Positions 55,327 to 63,885 of a stretch of 64,000 nt of DNA are shown here, one piece after another; the stretch's first letter is position 1, and each line of letters starts with the position of its first letter. The notes under the pieces are model-generated. The model was not told the origin of the DNA and ran no database searches. It saw only the letters and a program-made list of their open reading frames with translations. Source of the stretch: Erythrobacter litoralis HTCC2594 (GTDB lineage Bacteria; Pseudomonadota; Alphaproteobacteria; Sphingomonadales; Sphingomonadaceae); the NCBI RefSeq assembly GCF_000013005.1, contig NC_007722.1, forward strand, positions 129,501 to 193,500. The letters are read 5' to 3'. The position numbers and the translations under genes are program-made.

Positions 55327-55593
55327 ATGAAGAGAACGAGGTTTTCAGAAGAGCAGATCATCGGCGTGCTCAAGGAGGCGGAGGCGGGAGCGAAGACCGC
55401 CGACCTGGCCCGGCGACACGGGGTTTCGGAAGCGACGATCTACAACTGGAAGTCGAAGTATGGTGGGCTGGAGGTGTCTGATGCCCGGCGGCTCAAGGAG
55501 CTCGAGAGCGAGAACGCCAAGCTCAAGCGCCTGCTGGCCGACACGATGCTGGACAAAGCGGCGTTGAAGGATCTTCTGGCAAAAAAGTTCTGA
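55327..55593 (+). CDS. IS3-family OrfA (HTH), copy 2
   Basis: Identical to OrfA of copy 1: an 88-residue HTH protein with coiled-coil tail. The slippery AAAAAAG for -1 frameshifting is at 55581-55587, just before the stop. Confidence 0.95.
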   Translation: MKRTRFSEEQIIGVLKEAEAGAKTADLARRHGVSEATIYNWKSKYGGLEVSDARRLKELESENAKLKRLLADTMLDKAALKDLLAKKF

Positions 55594-55643
55594 CGCCCGC
55601 CGCGCAGCGGGAAGCTGTCGCTCATCTTCAGGCATGCCACGGG

Positions 55644-56498
55644 ATGAGCGAGCGGCGGGCGTGCCGTGTCATCGATGCCGATCGCAAGAGCGTGCGTTAC
55701 CGTTCCACCCGGGGCGATGACGCCGATCTGCGTGAGAAGCTGCGCGAGCTGGCCAACCAGCGACGGCGGTTCGGCTATCGCCGTCTGCACATCCTGCTGC
55801 GCCGGGAGGGGATCATGATCAACCGGAAGAAGACCCAGAGGCTCTACAAGGAGGAAGGCTTGGCGGTGAGGCGTCGACGCAGTCGCAGGCGCGCAGTCGG
55901 CACGAGGGCACCTGCTCCGGTGCTCGCCTTACCGAACCAGCGCTGGAGCCTGGACTTCGTGCACGACCAGATGGCGTCGGGCAGGAGGTTCCGGGTGCTC
56001 AACGTGGTCGATGACGTGACAAGGGAGTGTCTGGCAGCGGTGCCGGACACGTCGATCTCTGGTCGCCGTGTCGTTCGAGAGCTGACCGAGCTGATCGCCC
56101 AGCGTGGCAAGCCCGGCATGATCGTCAGCGACAACGGAACCGAGCTCACCAGCAACGCCGTGCTGGCATGGTGCGGCGAGATCGGCGTCGAGTGGCATTA
56201 TATCGCGCCCGGAAGGCCGATGCAGAATGGCTATGTCGAGAGCTTCAACGGTCGCATGCGGGACGAACTGCTCAACGAGACGCTGTTCATGAGCATGGCC
56301 CATGCCCGTGTCGAGATCGCCGCCTGGGTGGATGATTACAACCGGGAGCGACCGCACTCATCGCTTGGCTACGCAACACCGGCGGCGTTCGCCGCCGAAC
56401 TGGATAAGCAATGGCCTGCTTCGCTACGCCCTACGGGCTCCACTACGCAGCCCATTGCTTCAATCGCGCTTATGCGCAAAACAACCGCCCGGCTCTAA
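55644..56498 (+). CDS. IS3-family transposase OrfB, copy 2
   Basis: Identical to OrfB of copy 1, with an intact DDE triad. The -1 frame from the slippery site is open through [16 protein letters not shown] into this gene, so the functional product is an OrfAB fusion of about 390 residues. Confidence 0.93.
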   Translation: MSERRACRVIDADRKSVRYRSTRGDDADLREKLRELANQRRRFGYRRLHILLRREGIMINRKKTQRLYKEEGLAVRRRRSRRRAVGTRAPAPVLALPNQRWSLDFVHDQMASGRRFRVLNVVDDVTRECLAAVPDTSISGRRVVRELTELIAQRGKPGMIVSDNGTELTSNAVLAWCGEIGVEWHYIAPGRPMQNGYVESFNGRMRDELLNETLFMSMAHARVEIAAWVDDYNRERPHSSLGYATPAAFAAELDKQWPASLRPTGSTTQPIASIALMRKTTARL

Positions 56499-56883
56499 TC
56501 CCAGCTGGGGGAAAGCTGGGGGTCACGTCACAGACTATCAGCCAACTTCTGGACGCAGAATGAGTGTATTTGGCCGCTTACTTCGCGCTCATTTGGCCAA
56601 TGAAGGCTCGTCAAATCACCATGCTTTGGACGCGGCCCTGGCGCAGGTTGATCTAAAATTTAGTCCCTCGCCAAAGGGGTGAGGGCAACCATTGGGGTTC
56701 AGAATAGAGATATGATGCTCAGTCAACTAAGGCTGAGGGGTTGCCCGAAGTGTCCTTTGCTTATTGCCTAAGTATGCCCCAGAGGTGGCTAGCTGCTCCC
56801 GCTCCAAAATTAAGGTTAGAAATTCAGTGTATTGAGCGTTTGCTCCAAGTTGCCGGAAACGCCCGTACACATTTGAACTTGAC

Positions 56884-56910
56884 AGCACACCGTACGCAGC
56901 GGGTGCTGCA
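56884..56910. other. Right direct repeat (att site) of island II
   Basis: Partner of the repeat at 45428-45454, with 19 identical bases followed by six more (GCTGCA) after a two-base difference. It marks the right border of island II. Confidence 0.75.
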
Positions 56911-56998
56911 ATGGAAGGCGCGGAATTGCTTCGCGAATTTGCCAGAAATCGCTAGTGACATCTTCTGTGCCGGATGCGGTCCAGTTGCTCGCTCGTCC

Positions 56999-57013
56999 GT
57001 GCCGAGTCGGCAC
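56999..57013. promoter_or_regulatory. 15-bp palindrome GTGCCGAGTCGGCAC upstream of the mobilization operon
   Basis: Perfect 7-bp arms around one central base, 128 bp before the first mobilization gene. It could be a binding site for the small upstream protein or part of an origin of transfer. Confidence 0.4.
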
Positions 57014-57140
57014 AGATCGGTCTAGCCTGCTGAAAAGCGACGTGAATTTTCCGTTTTCCTACACCCCTGGCGGCGGCCTAGAGTGGCACTTGCCTTTCGA
57101 AGGGTGAGCCAGGTTCTTTGAACACAAGGAACTTGGAAAA

Positions 57141-57470
57141 ATGCAAAGACACCACCGGTTCGTGACCTATGTCACGCCCCTGATCGCCGAATGGATCAGG
57201 AAACAATCCGACGAGCGCAGGGTCAGCGCGAGCATCGTCATTGGCGACTGCATCTTTGAAGCCTGGCACCGCGCGACCGAAGCCGACCTGAGGACTCCGG
57301 CGACCGATCCGGTGCGCCAGAATATCTTCATCACTGTCGCGCTCGACGCCCTGCTTACGCACCATCCGCATGCCGATCTGCGCGAGAAAACGGTCGCTGC
57401 CTACCAGCGTCGGTTGGAGCGCCTCGGGATCGTTGCACCCCGGCCGCAGGGAGGCGACGATGAAGCATAA
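57141..57470 (+). CDS. Small protein of the mobilization operon
   Basis: A 109-residue basic, mostly helical protein (RFVTYVTPLIAEWIRKQSDERRVSASIVIGDCIFEAWHRA). Its first half has a ribbon-helix-helix look, with a beta strand before two helices, as in relaxosome accessory proteins. It overlaps the coupling-protein gene by 11 bp, so it is likely a DNA-binding partner of relaxase and coupling protein. The identity is inferred from context only. Confidence 0.6.
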   Translation: MQRHHRFVTYVTPLIAEWIRKQSDERRVSASIVIGDCIFEAWHRATEADLRTPATDPVRQNIFITVALDALLTHHPHADLREKTVAAYQRRLERLGIVAPRPQGGDDEA

Positions 57471-59799
57471 TCTCGTCAACTTCACCCGCGGCAGCCAGCT
57501 CCTTGGCCACTTCGGTTTCATGTTTGCGGCCGGTCTCAAGGGGCCGCTGATCGTCACAATTCTGGTCGCCGTGGGCCTCCTCTACTGGGAAGTGAGCGGG
57601 GCGCTCGACGACCACCAGATCTACCTGCTGTGGATGCATGTCTACTCTTCGGCATATGCCTTCATGGAGTTCGATCCCGACAAGCTCGTGAACCTCAAGC
57701 TGGCCGATGGCAGCATGGTCGCTTTCCCCATTTCGGTAGTCACGGACTACCCGCCAATGCGCGAGGCAGTTACGCTTTTCCGGTCGACAGCTGTCGGCGC
57801 GCTCTGGCTTGCCGCACTGATCCTTGCCCCCCTTTTCCTGCTCTTTTGGTGGGTCGCCGAGCGCTTCGGTGAGCGCTCGAAGCAGAAGAAGCATGTACGC
57901 GGCGCGGAGCTGGCAACCCTCTCCGAACTGAAGCGCGAGATCGAACGGCACAACCGCGATGCGCGTTCGCGCGAATATGGCGAAACTATGGGCTGGAAAT
58001 GGCGACTTGCGGGCTCCACTTACCTTCGCGATGCAGGCTTCTATGCTCCCGCCCATCTCGCCCGTGTCAGCTGGCCCTGGCGGCTCGAGCAGAGCCACGC
58101 GATGTTGGTCGGCACGACCGGGACGGGCAAGACGGTGGTGCTTACCGAGCTGGCGAACGAGATCCGGCAACGGGGCGAGCGCGCGGTCATCTTCGACCTG
58201 ACCGGGGCCTTCATCGAGACCTTCTACGAGCCCGAACGCGACATCATCCTGAACCCGCTCGACGCGCGCTGTCCGGCATGGAGCGTGTTCAACGATTGCA
58301 CGACCCGCGCCGAATTCCATGCGGCGGCGGAGTCCCTGGTTCCTCATGATGGTGGCGGCGCAGAACAGTTCTGGATGCTCGCTGCGCGCACGCTGTTCGT
58401 CGAGACCTGCCTCAAGCTCGCCGAGGCTGGAAGGGGCACCAATGCCGCGCTCGCGCACGAGTTGATGAATGCCGATCTTTCCGACCTGCACCAGCTGCTC
58501 GAAGACACAATGGCGGGACCGATCAGCACGCCAAGCGCCGCACGCATGGCGGAATCGGTGCGCGCGGTGTTCAACGTCAACGCCAAGGCGCTGCAGATGC
58601 TTCCCGAAGAGGGCGTGCCCTTTTCGGTCCGCGAATGGGTAAACGGGGCGGCAAAACCCGGCTCGATCCTGTTCCTCTCGGCGCGCTACATCGACATGAG
58701 CGTGCTATCGCAGCTGCTCACCTTGTGGCTCGATACATCGATCAACACGCTGATGGCGGGCGAGCGTTCGCGGGACCTCAGACTGTGGTTCCTGATCGAC
58801 GAATTGGGTGCGCTGCACCGCCTGCCTTCGCTCGAGAAGGGCCTCCAGACCGCGCGCAATTTCGGGGGTGCGATCGTGACAGGCATCCATGCCTTTGCCA
58901 AGCTCAAGGACGTTTACGGTGAGAACATGGCGATGACCCTGTCGTCGCTCGCCCGCACCAAGCTGATCCTCGGTACCGCCGACCGCGAAACCGCCACCTG
59001 GTGTTCCGATGTCATCGGTCACCGCGAGGTTCGCGAGATGGAGGAAGGCTACAGCTACGGCTACAACAACGCCCGCGATGCGGTCAGTCTTACGCCGCGG
59101 CGTCAGGTGGTCCCGCTGCTGCTTCCCGACGAGCTGATGAGGCTCAAGAACCTCCACGGCTTCATCAAGTTTCCTGAAGGATTTCCCGCGGCGCCGGTCG
59201 TCTTGCAGCCTCGAAATTGGCCCCGGGTAGCAGAAGGTTTCATCGCCCGAGAGATCCCCAAGATGCCAAAAAGGGCAGCGTCCGCAAGCGGCGATGCGGG
59301 AACCATGACACAGCCAACCAGAGCTTCCGAAACGAGCGACAATGACGGTGATCCGCGCCGGATGATGGACAAGCACGATCAGTCCAATCGTCCCGCAAAG
59401 AGGCCCCGCAAGGACCAGCAAAAGGAACCAGGCCGAGATCGCCGATCCACAAGCGCCAAGCAGGCGCTGCCGGAACAAACCAAAGCGCGAAGCCCTCGCG
59501 ATGGAGGACAAAGGGGCGCGCTTCCTGCCCCACCTCGGCCCGCCCAGTCCGAGCTTCCCTTGGCCTCCAAGACCGACGAGGATCGTGACAGGGAGCGGGA
59601 AACTGCACCGTCGAAGCGGTCCGACGTTCCCGATCCTGCGACCCATCAGCGAGCGCAGGACGCCCGCGGCAAAGCCGACCAGAAGATGCAGGAGGAGCAG
59701 CAGAAATCGCTCCTGGGCGGCGCTGCGAAGCAAGGGAAGGGTGCTGACCGCGATCACGACCACGACCATGATCTCGGCGACTACGATCCCGAAATGTGA
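57460..59799 (+). CDS. traD: Type IV coupling protein (TraD/TrwB-like ATPase)
   Basis: A 779-residue inner-membrane DNA translocase that brings the relaxase-DNA complex to the secretion channel. ATG 57460 has GGGAGG upstream; the longer frame reads through the small upstream gene. Two membrane spans are visible (about 30-50 and 108-128). The motor domain has Walker A GTTGTGKT (about 219-226), with Walker B in LRLWFLIDELGAL and the GIHAFAKL segment. The last 150 residues are a charged, disordered tail ending in His/Asp repeats (DRDHDHDHDLGDYDPEM). The symbol is given by family only. Confidence 0.92.
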   Translation: MKHNLVNFTRGSQLLGHFGFMFAAGLKGPLIVTILVAVGLLYWEVSGALDDHQIYLLWMHVYSSAYAFMEFDPDKLVNLKLADGSMVAFPISVVTDYPPMREAVTLFRSTAVGALWLAALILAPLFLLFWWVAERFGERSKQKKHVRGAELATLSELKREIERHNRDARSREYGETMGWKWRLAGSTYLRDAGFYAPAHLARVSWPWRLEQSHAMLVGTTGTGKTVVLTELANEIRQRGERAVIFDLTGAFIETFYEPERDIILNPLDARCPAWSVFNDCTTRAEFHAAAESLVPHDGGGAEQFWMLAARTLFVETCLKLAEAGRGTNAALAHELMNADLSDLHQLLEDTMAGPISTPSAARMAESVRAVFNVNAKALQMLPEEGVPFSVREWVNGAAKPGSILFLSARYIDMSVLSQLLTLWLDTSINTLMAGERSRDLRLWFLIDELGALHRLPSLEKGLQTARNFGGAIVTGIHAFAKLKDVYGENMAMTLSSLARTKLILGTADRETATWCSDVIGHREVREMEEGYSYGYNNARDAVSLTPRRQVVPLLLPDELMRLKNLHGFIKFPEGFPAAPVVLQPRNWPRVAEGFIAREIPKMPKRAASASGDAGTMTQPTRASETSDNDGDPRRMMDKHDQSNRPAKRPRKDQQKEPGRDRRSTSAKQALPEQTKARSPRDGGQRGALPAPPRPAQSELPLASKTDEDRDRERETAPSKRSDVPDPATHQRAQDARGKADQKMQEEQQKSLLGGAAKQGKGADRDHDHDHDLGDYDPEM

Positions 59800-59845
59800 C
59801 GCCGACCAGATGAGGGGGAGGGCTTACGAAAGGTGATCCTGCCCC

Positions 59846-62758
59846 ATGCTTTCCGTCGCCAATGTCCGCTCGCCAACGGCGGCGGCAAGCTACTTCGCCT
59901 CCGACAATTACTACGCCAGCGCCGATGCCGATCGCTCGGGTCAATGGATCGGCGGCGGCGCCAAACGCCTAGGTCTTGAGGGCAAGGTCGAGGCTAAGGC
60001 GTTCGACGCGTTGCTGCGCGGCGAGCTGCCCGACGGCAGCAGCGTCGGCAATCCCGGACAGGCGCACCGGCCCGGGACCGATCTCTCCTTCTCTGTGCCC
60101 AAGAGCTGGTCGCTTCTGGCGCTTGTCGGGAAGGACGAACGGATCATCGCTGCCTACCGCGAAGCCGTCGTCGAGGCGCTGCAATGGGCCGAAAAGAACG
60201 CGGCCGAGACCCGGATAGTCGAGAAGGGCAAGATGGTCACTCAGGCGACAGGCAATCTCGCTGTCGGCCTGTTCCAGCATGACACCAACCGCAACCAGGA
60301 GCCCAATCTCCACTTCCACGCGGTCATCGCCAACGTCACGCAAGGGAAGGACGGCAAGTGGCGAACGCTCAAGAACGATCGCCTGTGGCAGCTCAATACC
60401 ACGCTCAACTCGATAGCAATGGCGCGCTTTCGCGTCGCCGTCGAAAAGCTTGGCTACGAGCCGGGTCCGGTGCTCAAGCACGGCAATTTCGAGGCGCGCG
60501 GGATTTCGCGCGAGCAGATCATGGCGTTTTCGACACGCCGCAAGGAAGTGCTCGAGGCGCGGCGCGGTCCGGGCCTCGAAGCCGGCCGCATCGCTGCGCT
60601 CGATACCCGCGCGAGCAAGGAGGAAATCGAGGACCGCGCGACCCTCGGCAAACAGTGGAGCGAGACCGCCCAATCGATCGGGCTCGACCTTACGCCGCTG
60701 GTCGATCGCGCACGGACAAATGCGCTCGGGCAAAGCATGGAAGCCACGCGGATCGGCTCGCTGGTCGAGCGTGGGCGGGCATGGCTCAGTCGCTTTGCCG
60801 CGCATGTGAGAGGTGATCCTGCCGATCCCCTGGTGCCACCATCGGTGCTAAAGCAGGACCGCCAGACTATCGCCGCAGCGCAGGCTGTTGCTTCGGCAAT
60901 TCGCCACCTCTCGCAGCGCGAAGCAGCGTTCGAGCGCACCGCGCTTTACAAGGCCGCGCTCGATTTCGGGCTGCCGGCCACGATTGCCGATGTCGAGAAG
61001 CGGACTAGGGCTTTGGTGCGTTCAGGTGACCTGATTTCGGGCAAGGGCGAGCACAAGGGCTGGCTTGCATCGCGCGAAGCCGTCGTGACCGAACAACGGA
61101 TCTTGTCCGAGGTCGCCGCCGGAAAGGGCAACAGTTCGCCGGCGATTGAACCGCAAAAGGCCGCCGCATCTGTCCAGGCGGCCGCGGCCACGGGGCAGGG
61201 GTTCCGGCTCAATGAGGGGCAATTGGCGGCGGCGGAGCTGATCCTCACGTCAAAGGATCGGACGATCGCGATCCAGGGCATCGCAGGGGCCGGTAAAAGC
61301 AGTGTCTTGAAGCCTGTCGCCGAGGTGCTGCGCGATGAAGGACACCCGGTTATCGGCCTTGCGATCCAGAATACCCTCGTCCAGATGCTTGAGCGCGAAA
61401 CCGGGATCGGCTCGCAGACGCTGGCGCGCTTTCTCCGAGGCTGGACAAAGCTGCTCGGCGATCCGGGCAATGTCGCACTGCGCACCGAAGCGCAGGCGAG
61501 CCTCAAGGATCATGTGCTGGTACTCGATGAGGCCTCGATGGTCTCGAACGAGGACAAGGAGAAGCTCGTTCGCCTCGCCAATCTCGCAGGCGTTCATCGA
61601 CTGGTCCTTATAGGAGACCGCAAACAGCTGGGCGCGGTCGACGCGGGCAAGCCGTTCGCACTGCTTCAGCGGGCAGGGATCGCGCGCGCAGAAATGGCTA
61701 CGAACCTGCGCGCCCGAGACCCGGTCGTGCGCGAAGCGCAGGCATCAGCCCAGGCAGGCGACGTGCGCAACGCACTTCGCCATCTGAAGTCGCACACCGT
61801 CGAGGCCAAGGGCGATGGCGCGCAGGTCGCCGCTGAAACCTGGCTGGCACTCGACAAGGAAACCCGCGCCCGTACTTCGATCTACGCTTCGGGACGCGCA
61901 ATTCGTTCCGCGGTCAACGCAGCGGTCCAGCAGGGCCTCCTCGCCAATCGCGAGATCGGCCCGGGCATGATGAAGCTTGATGTCCTTGACCGCGTGAACG
62001 CGACCAGGGAAGAGCTACGGCATCTCCCGGCCTACCGGGCAGGACAGGTGCTCGAGATCTCCAGGAAGCAGCAGGCTCTCGGCCTTTCCGTTGGTGAGTA
62101 TCGCGTTCTCGGACAGGACCGGAAAGGGAGGCTGGTGGAGGTCGAGGACAAGCGTGGCAAGCGGTTCCGGTTCGATCCTGCGCGGATCAAAGCGGGGAAG
62201 GGTGACGAAAATCTGACGCTGCTCGAACCGCGCAAACTCGAAATCCACGAAGGCGACCGGATCCGCTGGACCCGCAATGATCACCGGCGCGGTCTGTTCA
62301 ACGCCGACCAGGCCAGAGTGGTGGCAATAGCAGGCGGCAAGATCACCTTCGAAACCTCCCAGGGCGACCAGGTCGAATTGAAGAGGGACGATCCGATGCT
62401 CAAGCGGATCGACCTCGCTTATGCGCTCAACGCGCACATGGCGCAGGGCCTGACATCGGATCGCGGTATCGCGGTGATGACCAGCTCCGAGCGCAATCTG
62501 TCGAACCAGAAGACCTTCATGGTGACGGTCACGAGGCTTCGCGACCATCTGACGCTGGTGGTCGACAATGCGGAAAAGCTCGGAGCGGCCGTTGCCCGAA
62601 ACAAGGGCGAGAAGGCGTCGGCCCTCGAGGTCACGGGAAGCGTGAAGTCTACTGCAGCGAAAGGTAGCGGAGTCGATCAGCTGAAACCGGAAGAGGCTAA
62701 CAAGGCCGAGAAGGAGCTGACCCGGAGCAAGAGCAAGACGCTGGATTTCGGGATTTGA
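59846..62758 (+). CDS. MobF-family conjugative relaxase/helicase
   Basis: A 970-residue TrwC/TraI-like protein that nicks the origin of transfer and unwinds the strand. The N-terminal relaxase domain shows the catalytic Tyr pair region DNYYAS (about 20-25), SFSVPKSWSLLALVG and the metal-binding His set H145, H156, H158 (EPNLHFHAVIANVT). The C-terminal SF1 helicase has Walker A GIAGAGKSS (about 478-486), VLDEASMVSNED as motif II and ALNAHMAQGLTSDRG near the end. It follows the coupling protein by 46 bp. Confidence 0.94.
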   Translation: MLSVANVRSPTAAASYFASDNYYASADADRSGQWIGGGAKRLGLEGKVEAKAFDALLRGELPDGSSVGNPGQAHRPGTDLSFSVPKSWSLLALVGKDERIIAAYREAVVEALQWAEKNAAETRIVEKGKMVTQATGNLAVGLFQHDTNRNQEPNLHFHAVIANVTQGKDGKWRTLKNDRLWQLNTTLNSIAMARFRVAVEKLGYEPGPVLKHGNFEARGISREQIMAFSTRRKEVLEARRGPGLEAGRIAALDTRASKEEIEDRATLGKQWSETAQSIGLDLTPLVDRARTNALGQSMEATRIGSLVERGRAWLSRFAAHVRGDPADPLVPPSVLKQDRQTIAAAQAVASAIRHLSQREAAFERTALYKAALDFGLPATIADVEKRTRALVRSGDLISGKGEHKGWLASREAVVTEQRILSEVAAGKGNSSPAIEPQKAAASVQAAAATGQGFRLNEGQLAAAELILTSKDRTIAIQGIAGAGKSSVLKPVAEVLRDEGHPVIGLAIQNTLVQMLERETGIGSQTLARFLRGWTKLLGDPGNVALRTEAQASLKDHVLVLDEASMVSNEDKEKLVRLANLAGVHRLVLIGDRKQLGAVDAGKPFALLQRAGIARAEMATNLRARDPVVREAQASAQAGDVRNALRHLKSHTVEAKGDGAQVAAETWLALDKETRARTSIYASGRAIRSAVNAAVQQGLLANREIGPGMMKLDVLDRVNATREELRHLPAYRAGQVLEISRKQQALGLSVGEYRVLGQDRKGRLVEVEDKRGKRFRFDPARIKAGKGDENLTLLEPRKLEIHEGDRIRWTRNDHRRGLFNADQARVVAIAGGKITFETSQGDQVELKRDDPMLKRIDLAYALNAHMAQGLTSDRGIAVMTSSERNLSNQKTFMVTVTRLRDHLTLVVDNAEKLGAAVARNKGEKASALEVTGSVKSTAAKGSGVDQLKPEEANKAEKELTRSKSKTLDFGI

Positions 62759-63000
62759 GCGGCCGCTTCGTGCACCAATATCAGTCATTCTACAGTCTGG
62801 CTAAGGGAACCAGAAACTGCGGTTTGTTCACGACTTATAGAACAGCAGAAACAGGCACCATCATTGGTCGCCCCATCACTCGACGAGCGATCCTATTAGG
62901 GGCCTTGGAAGGAGAGGCTTGCGCAACACACGACATCGAAAAGACTTATAGCGTGCGAAGCATATTGATCGATCATGGCATGGCCTTCGCCGCACGTTCG
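62759..63000. other. Gene-free stretch behind the relaxase
   Basis: No supported gene; the only longer frame (from TTG 62755) looks non-coding. GC drops compared with the relaxase. It ends at the stop of the converging HTH gene. Confidence 0.4.
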
Positions 63001-63345
63001 CTAAGGCTTTGAACGGAAAGTGCCAATGACCTCGAGAAGGCGGGATACTCTGTCGCTGTCGCGATCGCTTGCTTCCCACAAGCGTCGCGCGCTCGCTTCA
63101 ACTTGGCGCCAGCCGCGATCGCTCTGCATGTCGGGCGTGGCAAACGGGCCTGACAATCCGAGTGCACTGCAAACTTGCAAGACATTCTGGCTGATGCGGC
63201 GAAATTCACCGCGGCATATGCGACTGACTTGGCTGGAATGAACACCGCAAATTCTTGCTATTTTTGCATAACTTAGGCCCTCTCTAGCCGCCGCCGCGGC
63301 TATCTGGCGCTTTAGCGCTTTCAATTCAGAAGGGGTTGATTCCAT
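63001..63345 (-). CDS. Xre-like helix-turn-helix regulator
   Basis: A 114-residue DNA-binding protein with an HTH in GLSYAKIARICGVHSSQVSRICRGEF and a helical C-terminal part of unknown fold. The start is uncertain: Met at 63345 (MESTPSELK) or at 63369. Both lie in or next to an inverted repeat shared with the divergent NADAR gene, so it probably represses itself and its neighbour. Confidence 0.78.
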   Translation of the reverse strand: MESTPSELKALKRQIAAAAAREGLSYAKIARICGVHSSQVSRICRGEFRRISQNVLQVCSALGLSGPFATPDMQSDRGWRQVEASARRLWEASDRDSDRVSRLLEVIGTFRSKP

Positions 63346-63380
63346 GCAAATCTGCATGTATGAAATCATGCGAATTTGCA
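63345..63380. promoter_or_regulatory. Inverted-repeat operator between the HTH and NADAR genes
   Basis: Arms TGCAAATCTGCATG (63345-63358) and CATGCGAATTTGCA (63367-63380) match at 12 of 14 positions, with an 8-bp spacer. They sit between divergent starts and are a plausible site for the HTH protein. Confidence 0.6.
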
Positions 63381-63399
63381 AGACAGAAAGGCATTCGCA

Positions 63400-63885
63400 A
63401 TGATCGATGAAATCCGCTTCTATCGGGCGAGCGAAAAACCCTACGGTGCCTTTAGCAATCTCTACCGCCGGCCCATCGAGTTCGAAGGCGAAGTTTTCGC
63501 CACCAGCGAGCACGCCTACCAGGCTGGGAAGGCCCGTAAGCCCGAGGTTCGCAAATGGCTCTTGGCGGCACCGTCACCAGCGCTCCTCGCAATGGCGGCT
63601 CATGGCCTGTACTACTGGGACATCGCCCCCGGTTGGTCGAAGACCAAGTTCGATCGTATGCGCGAGGTGCTCCGCGCAAAATTTACGCAGCATTCTGACC
63701 TGCAGGACCTGCTTCTTTCGACGGGTGAGGCAAGACTGGTGGAGTCTGCGACCGTAGACAACGAGGTTAACCGACTATGGGGCGAGGTCAACGGCTCCGG
63801 CAGGAACATGCTTGGCATATTGCTGATGGAGATCCGCGAGGATCTGCGGTTAGAATCCGCGGGCTACTTGGAGGCGGCCGAGTAG
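63400..63885 (+). CDS. NADAR-domain protein (YbiA-like)
   Basis: A 161-residue protein. ATG 63400 has AGAAAGG upstream. The family pattern is clear: FYRASEKPYGAFSNLYRRPIEFEGEVFATSEHAYQAGKA at the N terminus, the GWSKTKFDRMREVLRAKFTQHSDLQDLLLSTG helix region, and NRLWGEVNGSGRNMLGILLMEIRE at the C terminus. NADAR proteins act on ADP-ribose-like or riboflavin-intermediate glycosidic bonds, and some reverse DNA ADP-ribosylation in toxin-antitoxin settings. The divergent HTH gene suggests regulated, element-linked use. No DarT-like toxin is visible up to the window edge. Confidence 0.87.
   Translation: MIDEIRFYRASEKPYGAFSNLYRRPIEFEGEVFATSEHAYQAGKARKPEVRKWLLAAPSPALLAMAAHGLYYWDIAPGWSKTKFDRMREVLRAKFTQHSDLQDLLLSTGEARLVESATVDNEVNRLWGEVNGSGRNMLGILLMEIREDLRLESAGYLEAAE

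Larger units (their letters stand above)
55261..56530 (+). mobile_element. IS3-family (IS407-like) insertion sequence, copy 2
   Basis: 1270 bp, with encoded proteins identical to copy 1 but in the opposite orientation. The flanks are CTGG on the left and CAGA on the right, so no target duplication is present. This suggests a deletion or rearrangement after insertion. Confidence 0.95.
45428..56910. mobile_element. Island II: nested defence-type integrative element
   Basis: The element is bounded by a 27-bp imperfect direct repeat and starts with two coupled tyrosine recombinases. Its cargo is lower in GC than the surroundings and of defence type: GNAT protein, type IIG restriction-modification gene, nuclease-STAND protein and OLD-like ATPase fragment. 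Two IS3-family copies have inserted since. It separates island I maintenance genes from its mobilization genes. Confidence 0.7.
56531..57140. other. Gene-poor stretch: right end of island II and leader of the mobilization genes
   Basis: Frames here are short and without family character. A reading frame out of the IS ends at 56682 (…LDAALAQVDLKFSPSPKG) and might be the tail of a deleted gene. A hairpin CCCTC…GAGGG lies at 56664-56685. The right att repeat is at 56884-56910 and a 15-bp palindrome at 56999-57013. From about 56910 on, the DNA belongs to island I and leads into the mobilization operon, a likely place for an origin of transfer. Confidence 0.45.

Noticed and set aside
45428..56910. 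CRISPR array in or around the defence cargo
   Set aside because: No regularly spaced short repeats with spacers were seen anywhere. The only regular array in the window is the coding 252-bp adhesin repeat.
62755..63012. An 85-codon plus-strand frame overlapping the relaxase stop
   Set aside because: TTG start without a ribosome site, no motif, and it overlaps the end of the converging HTH gene.
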